Source of the DNA: JBMOLK01 sp049325575
Lineage (GTDB): Bacteria; Bacillota; Clostridia; Acetivibrionales; Acetivibrionaceae
DNA: 5,834 nucleotides
Direction: 5' to 3'
NCBI GenBank assembly: GCA_049325575.1
Contig: JBMOLK010000263.1
Location: forward strand, 1 to 5,834
The translations under genes and the position numbers were made by a program. The notes below the pieces were generated by a model that saw only the letters and a list, made by a program, of their open reading frames with translations, had not been told where the DNA came from and made no database searches. Of the stretch, positions 1 through 5,834 are shown in pieces (the first letter of the stretch is position 1; each line of letters starts with the position of its first letter).

Positions 1-697
1 GCAGATTCTGCTTATAGTTATAGCCGGTGCAGCCGGTATATTGATGTATAAAAATGCAAAATTACCGGATATTGAGCCTATGAATATTTCAATTAGCAAG
101 AGAACAGGTATCTTTTCATGGATATTATTCTTCGGTTTATTAACTATGCTGCCAATTTTACGGCAATTTCTTCAGAACAGTTGGGTTTCGCTTTTTGATA
201 CATTTTACCGTACAGGTTCTCTGGTTTTTGGTGGAGGCCATGTTGTTCTGCCTTTAATAGAACGGGAGGTTGTACCGCCGGGCCTAATCAGTGCGGAAGA
301 GTTCCTGACTGGATATGGTGTTGCTCAAGCTGTCCCTGGACCCTTATTTACATTTTCCAGTTATCTCGGGGCAATGATAAACGGTATAGGCGGTGCAATA
401 ATCACTACTATAGCAATATTTCTGCCATCGTTCCTCTTGGTTATTGGTTCGCTGCCCTTTTTAAATGAAGCAAGAAAGCATCCAAGGTTCCAAGCTGCGC
501 TTACAGGCATTAACGCTGCAGTTGTCGGAATTTTACTTGGTGCACTATATAATCCTGTTTGGACCAGTTCGGTAAAGACAACCACAGACTTTGTAACTGC
601 TGTAGCTTTATTTGGAATGCTGGAGTATTGGAAGGTTCCGCCTTGGGTGGTTGTAATAATTGCTGCAGCAGCCGGGTTTGGTATAGGGCTTGTATAG
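1..697 (+). CDS. chrA: Chromate transporter ChrA, C-terminal half (5' truncated by window edge)
   Basis: Partial gene: the frame is open from the first complete codon at position 2, with no stop before TAG at 695-697, so the ATG at 41 is internal. About 231 residues are visible, matching the second homologous half of a long-chain CHR-family transporter (usually about 390-400 residues with two CHR domains). Visible family hallmarks are the tail of the first-domain hydrophobic helix, a polar linker, then FDTFYRTGSLVFGGGHVVLP, an AQAVPGPLFTF segment, the PSFLLVIGSLPF helix and the ALTGINAAVVGILLGALYNP helix. Roughly six to seven hydrophobic segments are present. CHR proteins are inner/cytoplasmic membrane carriers that export chromate, and may transport related oxyanions such as sulfate; the real substrate here is not shown by sequence. 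A strong hairpin follows the stop, so this gene probably does not share a transcript with sigI. Confidence 0.9.
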   Translation, partial: QILLIVIAGAAGILMYKNAKLPDIEPMNISISKRTGIFSWILFFGLLTMLPILRQFLQNSWVSLFDTFYRTGSLVFGGGHVVLPLIEREVVPPGLISAEEFLTGYGVAQAVPGPLFTFSSYLGAMINGIGGAIITTIAIFLPSFLLVIGSLPFLNEARKHPRFQAALTGINAAVVGILLGALYNPVWTSSVKTTTDFVTAVALFGMLEYWKVPPWVVVIIAAAAGFGIGLV

Positions 698-715
698 ATT
701 AATAATTAAACCAAC

Positions 716-749
716 TTAGGGAGAACTTATTCTTATGAGTTCTCCCTAA
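716..749 (+). terminator. Hairpin terminator after chrA
   Basis: There is a perfect 12-bp inverted repeat (716-727 with 738-749, arm TTAGGGAGAACT). It is extended inward by one U-G and two A-U pairs, leaving a 4-base TCTT loop at 731-734, 19 bp after the chrA stop. The hairpin is strong, but no clean T-run follows (the next bases are ATCTATTGAAG). It may therefore be an imperfect intrinsic terminator or an mRNA 3'-end stabilising stem. Its position separates chrA from the sigI leader. Confidence 0.7.
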
Positions 750-754
750 ATCTA

Positions 755-790
755 TTGAAGTTTGTACTTTCTACTGTTTTATAATACAAT
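755..790 (+). promoter_or_regulatory. Candidate SigA-type promoter for the sigI-rsgI operon (weak)
   Basis: Two overlapping readings are possible. One is TTGAAG (755-760) with TATAAT (780-785) at a 19-bp spacer. The other is TTGTAC (762-767) with TACAAT (785-790) at the usual 17-bp spacer. Both have good -10 boxes and mediocre -35 boxes, just past the chrA hairpin. Either would give a leader of roughly 160 nt before sigI. AT-rich DNA produces such matches by chance, so this is only a candidate. Confidence 0.3.
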
Positions 791-944
791 ATATAGCATA
801 GGCAGTATTAAACGCTTCTCTAGTAAATATTTCCATACCAATACTGACTTAATAGATAAAAATTATATATCTTACAGATTAAAATTTAAAAAAAAAGATA
901 TCAAATTGTGTCTCAAAAAATTGCCCTTTGAAGAATATTATAAC

Positions 945-950
945 GAGGGG
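945..950 (+). promoter_or_regulatory. Ribosome binding site of sigI
   Basis: GAGGGG lies 8 nt before the ATG at 959. An in-frame TAA at 941-943, immediately upstream of this site, rules out any earlier start, so the ATG at 959 is well fixed. Confidence 0.8.
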
Positions 951-958
951 TTGAGAGA

Positions 959-1702
959 ATGCTATTTTTTACTATTGCTGGCGAAAGCATAAGAGAGGAA
1001 ATACTTGAGAGGGTCAGAAGGATAAAAAACGGGGACGCTTCAGAAAGGGAAAAGTTTATTGAAGACTTTAGACCCTTTGTTGTTTCACAATGTAAAGATA
1101 CTTGCGGCAGATTTTTAGACTTAAATAATGGTGAAGAGTTAAGCGTTGGATTAATGGCATTTAATGAGTCCATAGATTCCTTTAAGGAAGAAATCAATAA
1201 TAATTTTCTTCCTTTCGCAAAAGTAGTAATTAAGAGAAGACTTATAGACTATCTAAAAAAAGTCAATAAGTTTAAGAACAATGAAGTATGTTTTACGGAC
1301 CTTGGAGACGAGAATATAGAAAATGGCATTATTCATGTGGCTACAAACCCAACAGACGTGATTGATGAAGTACATAGAAGAAAAGATATGATATCTTTTA
1401 TAAACGAACTTAATAATTACAACATTTCAATCAGAGATCTGGTTTTTCACTGCCCTAAACATCAGGACACAAGAAAAATAACATATAAAATATCTGTGGA
1501 AATATTTAAAAACCCCGGACTTAGAAACACTCTCTGCCTAAAAAGAAGGCTTCCTATCAAAGAATTGGTTGACTTAACCGGCTACAGCAGAAAAACGATT
1601 GACAGGCATAAGAAATATATTATTGCCCTATCAACTTTGTTATGCGGTGATTATGAAAGCCTTAAAGAGTATATAGGCTTTGAGGGAGGTGCATCAAAAT
1701 GA
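959..1702 (+). CDS. sigI: SigI-family RNA polymerase sigma factor
   Basis: This 247-residue protein is the usual length for SigI, an alternative sigma-70-family factor. The N-terminal region-2-like domain (about residues 10-105) contains the RIKNGD start, RPFV, ELSVGLMAFNESIDSF and the FAKVVIKRRLIDYLKK helix, all characteristic of SigI for core binding and -10 recognition. A variable linker (about 106-160) leads to the SigI-specific C-terminal domain with CPKHQDTRK (165-173) and a helix-turn-helix, LPIKELVDLTGYSRKTIDRH (198-217), for -35 recognition, ending GDYESLKEYI. In cellulolytic clostridia, several paralogous SigI factors each answer to a partner RsgI and drive genes for extracellular polysaccharide-degrading enzymes. 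The gene overlaps the next by 4 bases (ATGA at 1699-1702), implying translational coupling and near-equal synthesis with its inhibitor. Which paralogue number this corresponds to cannot be told here. Confidence 0.95.
   Translation: MLFFTIAGESIREEILERVRRIKNGDASEREKFIEDFRPFVVSQCKDTCGRFLDLNNGEELSVGLMAFNESIDSFKEEINNNFLPFAKVVIKRRLIDYLKKVNKFKNNEVCFTDLGDENIENGIIHVATNPTDVIDEVHRRKDMISFINELNNYNISIRDLVFHCPKHQDTRKITYKISVEIFKNPGLRNTLCLKRRLPIKELVDLTGYSRKTIDRHKKYIIALSTLLCGDYESLKEYIGFEGGASK
1684..1689 (+). promoter_or_regulatory. Ribosome binding site of rsgI inside the sigI 3' end
   Basis: GGGAGG lies within the last codons of sigI, 9 nt before the ATG at 1699. This supports Met1 over the in-frame ATG at 1714 (Met6). 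Met1 also restores the xGIxME-type opening typical of RsgI proteins. Confidence 0.75.
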
Positions 1703-4700
1703 GAGGGATAGCTATGGAAAATGGTAAAAAGAAATTTGGTGTACTTTTACCTGACGGGCGTTTCTTGATGATTAAGTCGGATTCCTATTCGGAAATCGGA
1801 AAGGAGCTGGTCTTTGACGAGTCACAGATAATTGATTTAAAAAGACAACTTAGCTTTAAGATTATTTATTCTGTTGCAGCTGTATTTGTATTAATGTTGG
1901 TATCATTGGCAGTGTTTACGTACAATACCCCGGATAAAAATATATATGCATATATAGACCTTGATATAAATCCTGGTATGGAATTCTATATCGATGATAA
2001 ACATAAAGTCATCGGAACGAAATCACTTAGCAAAGAAGGAAACGATGTATTAAAAGACCTTAAATTAAAGGGGCTAGATATTAGGGATGCCATACTTGAA
2101 GCAGTAGATAATGCAGAAGCAAACGGCTATCTTAAAGATGGAGGAGCTGTTTTGATTTCCGGGTGCGTTAATAATAGTGATTTAAAGAATCAAGACACAG
2201 GTATTAATAAGCTTTTTAATAGTTTAAAAGACAGGATAAAAAAAGAAGAGATCAGAATAGAATATGTGGAGATTACCATGGAACAAAGAAAGCTGGCTAT
2301 GAAAGCGGATATTTCCATGGGCAGATATTATCTATACATTAAAGCAAAGGAATATGGAATTAGCCTGTCAATGGATGAAGCCCGGAATGGAAACATCAAG
2401 GATTTATTGGATAGAATTATAAAGCCTGAAAACAAACCGGATGTAACAGCAAACTTTATACCAACCTTTACACCAATCTCTGCAGCAACTCCTTTACCAA
2501 ACCTTATGACTGACACCCTTTCAACTTCTGTTCCAATATATGGGGATACATCCCAACCACACTCTAACAACGGTTCACAAACATCTGTGCCTTTACCTTC
2601 TCACAGCTTGGTATTAGAGCCGGCAAAGTCCAATACAACATTTGAGTATGTTCATACTGTTAGCATAGACAAGAGCATTGAATGTCAGGAAATTGAGGGG
2701 TTTGGGGCCTTCGGAGGAAAACGGCCGGACTGGATTGACCGAAAGACCATTCATGATAAAGAGTTTGTGAACAATATAATTGAAGATTTGGGTGCAACAA
2801 TAATAAGGACATCTGTTGGAGGAAACTTCGAAAGGAATAATGATAACAATGACCCATATGTCACGGACTTTAATGCTTATAATACTGATACTTACTATGG
2901 CGACTATGAGGAACACGCTGCCCTAAGGCCTTGGTTAAATTATCTGAAGGATGCAAAATCCAAAGCCAATTCATTAGGAGAAGAATTGAAAGTCATTACC
3001 TCTATCTGGAGCCCGCCTCGCTGGATGAAGTATATTGACGCTTACCATGGTACGGATCGGATCTGGAATAGGATAAGTAATGGAATAGGGCCTGTGCCCG
3101 GTGTAGTTGGAGAAAAAGGAAATATGTATCCTGAATATGCAGAGTTTTTATATGCTTATACCAGGATATTCAAAAGGGAGACCGGGTTTGACCTTTATGC
3201 ACTAAGTATTCAGAATGAACCGGCCTTTGCGCAGACATATGTATCATGTGTATATAGTCCCCAGCAGTACAGGGACATGCTTGTTGAACTGGGAAGAAGA
3301 CTAAAAAAAGAAAACGTAAAAGTAAAATTATTTGGCCCTGAAGATACTCAAGCTTTACATAGAATCCATGATTATCTATATACATTGGCTGAAAACAGGG
3401 AAGCCCGGGACTATCTTGATATAATGGCTGTTCATGGATCGGCAAACGGAAGCACGACGTTAATAAGCCAGGATACACTGTGGTCTAACATACGGCAAAT
3501 GTCGGATGAATACAACTACCCGTTATGGATGACTGAAACATCAGGGTATAAGGACAATTGGGATGGAGCCATGGGACTTGCCAACGCAATTCATTCCGCC
3601 TTAAAGTATGGAAGGGTAAGTGCCTGGGTATGGTGGTCATTCAGCGAGTCGAAATCTTCAGAATACTCGCTTATGACAAACGGAGTCCCTACCTCAAGAT
3701 ACTATACTTCGAAGAATTATTATAAATATGTAAGGCCGGGTTCTGTTATGGTAAAGGCCGAGTCAAAGGACCCTGACATAAGGGTTACAGCCTTTAATCA
3801 TAAAGCCCGCAAAATGTTGACCGTAGTGCTCATAAATAACTCAGATGTATCAAAGTCCATAGATATAGGCTTTTATGGAAGCAACTTTCCAGATGAATTT
3901 ACAGTTTACAGAACATCCGCCACAGAGAACTGTATAAATGCTGGAAGGGTCTCCGGTATGCAATCGGTGATGCTCCCGCCAAGCAGTGTTACAACATTGT
4001 ATGGCTCGTATACGGCAGCAGACAAGGCTTTGGTACCATATATCATAAATCAGCCTAAGAACATTTCTGTTCAGGAGGGTACAAGTACGGAATTTTCAGT
4101 TTTTGCTATAGGTACACCAAATCTTAGTTATCAGTGGTATAAGAATGGTACAGCTCTTACTGGTGAGACAGGGCAAACTTATAGAGTAAACTCAGCTTCT
4201 CTGGCTGACAACGGATCTGAAATTTATGTGAAGATTAAGAGTCCTTACGGTATAATAACCAGCCGTAGATCTGTCTTAACAGTAAAAGGATTTAATGGAC
4301 TTTCTATAGAAAAGATTTCTTTGATGCCTTCTATTGACGGCAATATGGATAGTGCGTGGCACAGCATTCCATCATACACCCTAGGCAGGAAAGTAATAGG
4401 GTCTCCTGCTCCTTCCGACCTTTCAGGCTCATTTAAGTTGGCCTGGGATGATGATAACCTTTATGTCTTTGCTGATATAGTTGATGATAAGGTAGTAAGC
4501 GTATCCGGAGGTTCTGACAGTATTGAACTGTTTTTTGACAGTGACAACAGCAGAAGACGTTCATATGATTCAAACGACTTCCAGTTTGTGTTTAAATATG
4601 GTAAAGATACGGTAGTAGAAACAAAGCATGCAGCTTCTAATGATATAAAGTATAAGAGCGTAAAAACCGACAGGGGATATGCCATAGAAGCATGCATTCC

Positions 4701-4875
4701 ATGGTCAGTACTAGGGACCAGGGCTTATTCGGGCAAAATTGTCGGATTTGATGTGTGTGCAGATGATACTGATGATCAAAAAGATGGTATCAGGGAATCA
4801 AAGATTTCGTACAACACGGCTAATAATGATATATGGTTCAATCCTTCAAACATGGGAGTAGGAAGGTTAAATTAG
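1699..4875 (+). CDS. rsgI: RsgI-type membrane anti-sigma-I factor with extracellular GH30, Ig-like and CBM9 modules
   Basis: Modular 1058-residue single-pass protein. Residues 1-50 form the cytoplasmic RsgI N-domain (VLLPDGRFLMIK) that binds SigI. One hydrophobic helix spans about 53-74. The conserved extracellular RsgI domain follows (about 82-242), with the DLDINPGMEF motif whose Asn91-Pro92 bond is the family's autoproteolysis site. A Pro/Thr/Ser linker covers about 243-315. A GH30 TIM barrel plus side beta-sandwich (about 318-772) carries IEGFGAFGG, the acid/base in SIQNEP (Glu507), the nucleophile in WMTETSG (Glu613), WVWWSF, YVRPGSVMV and the closing LPPSSVTTL. Then come an Ig-like domain (about 779-863, SYQWYKNG) without the usual cysteine pair, and a CBM9-like module (about 873-1056: SIDGNMDSAW, LYVFADIVDD, DSIELFFD, AIEACIPW, WFNPSNMG). 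The protein probably senses plant-wall polysaccharide outside the cell and controls SigI release. The substrate (xylan, beta-glucan or other) is not fixed by sequence. The architecture is clear; enzymatic activity is inferred. Confidence 0.95.
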   Translation: MRGIAMENGKKKFGVLLPDGRFLMIKSDSYSEIGKELVFDESQIIDLKRQLSFKIIYSVAAVFVLMLVSLAVFTYNTPDKNIYAYIDLDINPGMEFYIDDKHKVIGTKSLSKEGNDVLKDLKLKGLDIRDAILEAVDNAEANGYLKDGGAVLISGCVNNSDLKNQDTGINKLFNSLKDRIKKEEIRIEYVEITMEQRKLAMKADISMGRYYLYIKAKEYGISLSMDEARNGNIKDLLDRIIKPENKPDVTANFIPTFTPISAATPLPNLMTDTLSTSVPIYGDTSQPHSNNGSQTSVPLPSHSLVLEPAKSNTTFEYVHTVSIDKSIECQEIEGFGAFGGKRPDWIDRKTIHDKEFVNNIIEDLGATIIRTSVGGNFERNNDNNDPYVTDFNAYNTDTYYGDYEEHAALRPWLNYLKDAKSKANSLGEELKVITSIWSPPRWMKYIDAYHGTDRIWNRISNGIGPVPGVVGEKGNMYPEYAEFLYAYTRIFKRETGFDLYALSIQNEPAFAQTYVSCVYSPQQYRDMLVELGRRLKKENVKVKLFGPEDTQALHRIHDYLYTLAENREARDYLDIMAVHGSANGSTTLISQDTLWSNIRQMSDEYNYPLWMTETSGYKDNWDGAMGLANAIHSALKYGRVSAWVWWSFSESKSSEYSLMTNGVPTSRYYTSKNYYKYVRPGSVMVKAESKDPDIRVTAFNHKARKMLTVVLINNSDVSKSIDIGFYGSNFPDEFTVYRTSATENCINAGRVSGMQSVMLPPSSVTTLYGSYTAADKALVPYIINQPKNISVQEGTSTEFSVFAIGTPNLSYQWYKNGTALTGETGQTYRVNSASLADNGSEIYVKIKSPYGIITSRRSVLTVKGFNGLSIEKISLMPSIDGNMDSAWHSIPSYTLGRKVIGSPAPSDLSGSFKLAWDDDNLYVFADIVDDKVVSVSGGSDSIELFFDSDNSRRRSYDSNDFQFVFKYGKDTVVETKHAASNDIKYKSVKTDRGYAIEACIPWSVLGTRAYSGKIVGFDVCADDTDDQKDGIRESKISYNTANNDIWFNPSNMGVGRLN

Positions 4876-4878
4876 CTG

Positions 4879-4906
4879 TAAACAAATTTTAGGCCTAATT
4901 TGTTTA
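4879..4906 (+). terminator. Weak AT-rich hairpin between rsgI and the dockerin gene
   Basis: There is a 10-bp inverted repeat (4879-4888 with 4897-4906, arm TAAACAAATT) around an 8-base loop containing the palindrome AGGCCT. It begins 3 bases after the rsgI stop. The stem has only one G-C pair and no T-tract follows, so it would be an inefficient terminator. It could equally be an RNA-processing or stabilising stem, or, as DNA, a dyad-symmetric operator. Confidence 0.4.
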
Positions 4907-4910
4907 TAAA

Positions 4911-4916
4911 TATAAT
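4911..4916 (+). promoter_or_regulatory. Candidate -10 box before the dockerin gene
   Basis: TATAAT sits 28 bp before the GTG start. No good TTGACA-like -35 lies 16-18 bp upstream; that position falls in the hairpin loop (TTTAGG). No CG dinucleotide occurs anywhere in 4876-4944, so a CGAA/CGTA SigI -10 is absent. Read-through from rsgI is a reasonable alternative. Confidence 0.25.
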
Positions 4917-4930
4917 CATAAACTTATATA

Positions 4931-4938
4931 AGGGAGGA
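4931..4938 (+). promoter_or_regulatory. Ribosome binding site fixing the GTG start at 4945
   Basis: AGGGAGGA is a near-perfect Shine-Dalgarno sequence 6 nt before GTG 4945. The neighbouring in-frame TTG at 4942 would be only 3 nt away, which is too close. The predicted signal peptide begins directly at the GTG, supporting this choice. Confidence 0.8.
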
Positions 4939-4944
4939 ATTTTG

Positions 4945-5834
4945 GTGAGAAGAAGTAAAAAACTAAACTACTGGCTTGTTATCCTGACTATACTTGTATC
5001 TATAATCCTTTGCAATGGGCAGGCTTTGGCAATAGACAATAATGGCGAAGTACAGAGTCCTGTTCCAACCGTTTCACCCATACCGACTGTCACACCTGTA
5101 CCCAATATTGTTACTGGTGATTTAAATGGAGATAAAGCTGTTGATTCTACAGACTTTACTCTTTTAAAGAGATATTTACTTCATATAATCAGGCAATTTA
5201 CTTATGAACAGGGCTTAATAGCAGCAGATGTCAATGGAGATGGAAATATTGATTCTATAGATTTAACATTAATGAAAAGGTATTTGCTAAAAATAATTGA
5301 TAAGTTCCCAGAAGAGGGAGTGTCACCAACACCGACGCCGACTCAGGCTGAAGAAATACTGGGCAATAAGGTAGAGGGTACGCTAAATGACGGAGTTGCT
5401 GCAAACTTCTATAACGCTATAAGATATCAGGCATCATCCGACATGACTGTTAACCAGATGAAGGTAATGATAGCAAAAGCCGGTACAGGAAAGATGAAGT
5501 GTGCAATATACTCTGACAGCAACGGTAATCCTGGAACATTCCTTAGAGGATCGCAAGAAAAGAGTAATCTAGGATCAGGCTGGCAGACTTTCAACCTGAC
5601 TTCATCATTATCATTGACCGAAGGAAACTATTATTGGATGGTAAGTTGGAGAGACGGCAATTATGAGGTTTTTTCAACTTCATCTACAGGCTGTAACTGG
5701 TGGGGGAAACTTACCTATGCAAGCAGTTGGCCATTAAGCCTTCCGGCAAAGGGAGGCGCTTCTGACTATAGACATAGCTTTTATGCACTATATGACCCAA
5801 CAGTTATCGTTCCAACATCCGACCCGACCCTTAT
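4945..5834 (+). CDS. Secreted dockerin-containing protein, N-terminal part (3' truncated by window edge)
   Basis: A GTG-started frame stays open to the right edge, with 296 complete codons visible. Residues 1-29 are a signal peptide: basic MRRSKK, a hydrophobic core about 9-23, and cleavage expected after GQALA. A Pro/Thr/Val linker (about 38-55) precedes a type I-like dockerin (about 58-122). Its two calcium loops have ligands Asp59, Asn61, Asp63, Asp67, Asp70 and Asp95, Asn97, Asp99, Asp103, Asp106; each is followed by a KRYLL helix, with Ser-Thr and Ser-Ile at the usual cohesin-recognition positions 10-11. After a PTPTPT linker comes a beta-rich module (about 139-285) with KCAIYSDSNGNPGTFL, GWQTFNL and LTEGNYYWMVSW. 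It resembles a widespread bacterial extracellular sandwich module that I cannot name. A further linker (VPTSDPTL) runs into the edge, so at least one more module follows. It is probably exported and docked on a cellulosomal cohesin; its function is unknown because the downstream portion is missing. Confidence 0.88.
   Translation, partial: MRRSKKLNYWLVILTILVSIILCNGQALAIDNNGEVQSPVPTVSPIPTVTPVPNIVTGDLNGDKAVDSTDFTLLKRYLLHIIRQFTYEQGLIAADVNGDGNIDSIDLTLMKRYLLKIIDKFPEEGVSPTPTPTQAEEILGNKVEGTLNDGVAANFYNAIRYQASSDMTVNQMKVMIAKAGTGKMKCAIYSDSNGNPGTFLRGSQEKSNLGSGWQTFNLTSSLSLTEGNYYWMVSWRDGNYEVFSTSSTGCNWWGKLTYASSWPLSLPAKGGASDYRHSFYALYDPTVIVPTSDPTL

Larger units (their letters stand above)
698..958. other. AT-rich leader region upstream of sigI
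   Basis: This 261-bp gap holds the chrA hairpin, candidate vegetative promoter elements around 755-790, a 9-A tract at 888-896 and the sigI ribosome binding site. I see no convincing gene, tRNA or riboswitch. SigI operons of this type are usually autoregulated from a SigI promoter with an A-rich -35 and a CGAA/CGTA-like -10. The only CG dinucleotides here are in CGCT (about 812) and CGAG (944-947), so no canonical SigI -10 is visible. Confidence 0.5.

Noticed and set aside
888..896. Run of nine A bases, considered as a SigI -35 A-tract or phase-variable repeat
   Set aside because: It has no CGAA/CGTA at promoter spacing downstream and is outside any coding sequence, so neither role can be supported from sequence alone.
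762..992. A 76-codon + strand open frame beginning with TTG and overlapping the sigI start
   Set aside because: It lacks a convincing ribosome binding site, is compositionally just AT-rich leader (many Lys, Tyr, Ile, Phe), runs into sigI in another frame and resembles no family I know. sigI has a better-supported start.
913..1197. An antisense open frame across the start of sigI
   Set aside because: It is the mirror of strongly conserved SigI coding sequence, has no recognisable product, and its apparent start has no independent support.
2428..2643. Possible junction or frameshift between an rsgI gene and a separate GH30 gene
   Set aside because: The frame is continuous through a Pro/Thr/Ser linker, with no stop, ribosome binding site or signal peptide before the GH30 domain. 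This is a genuine fusion typical of modular RsgI proteins.
2328..3478. Several minus-strand open frames of 65-102 codons within rsgI
   Set aside because: All lie opposite clearly conserved RsgI/GH30 coding sequence and none has a recognisable domain or its own expression signals.
1..5834. CRISPR arrays, tRNA/rRNA genes, insertion sequences or attachment sites
   Set aside because: No regularly spaced direct repeats, cloverleaf-like sequence, transposase-like frame or terminal inverted repeats were seen. The only notable inverted repeats are the two intergenic hairpins described.

Overview
The window looks like a chromosomal segment from a low-GC, Gram-positive, cellulosome-producing clostridium of the Acetivibrio (Clostridium) thermocellum / clariflavus / Pseudobacteroides type. 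Three things point there: a SigI/RsgI sigma/anti-sigma pair whose anti-sigma factor carries a large extracellular carbohydrate-active region, a secreted protein with a two-repeat type I-like dockerin, and strong GGAGG-type ribosome binding sites in AT-rich DNA. The species cannot be fixed from the sequence alone.

Layout, all on the + strand. (1) Positions 1-697 hold the C-terminal half of a long-chain chromate transporter (ChrA), cut by the left edge and closed by a strong hairpin at 716-749. (2) Positions 698-958 are an AT-rich leader with candidate promoter elements and no credible gene. (3) sigI (959-1702) encodes a 247-aa SigI-type alternative sigma factor. (4) rsgI (1699-4875) overlaps sigI by ATGA and encodes a 1058-aa modular anti-sigma factor: cytoplasmic RsgI N-domain, one membrane helix, conserved extracellular RsgI domain with an Asn-Pro autocleavage motif, Pro/Thr/Ser linker, GH30 glycoside hydrolase with both catalytic glutamates, Ig-like domain, and C-terminal CBM9-like module. 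(5) After a 69-bp gap with a weak AT-rich hairpin, a GTG-started gene (4945 to the right edge, incomplete) encodes a secreted protein with an unusually N-terminal dockerin, a Pro/Thr linker and a beta-rich module I cannot name.

Working model (inference from family knowledge): RsgI holds SigI at the membrane and samples polysaccharide outside the cell with its GH30/CBM9 ectodomain. Ligand engagement or mechanical strain would lead to regulated proteolysis and SigI release, switching on extracellular enzyme genes. The adjacent dockerin protein is a plausible target or companion, although I see no canonical SigI -10 motif in front of it. chrA appears unrelated and transcriptionally separate. The most noteworthy element is the GH30-Ig-CBM9 architecture of the anti-sigma factor.
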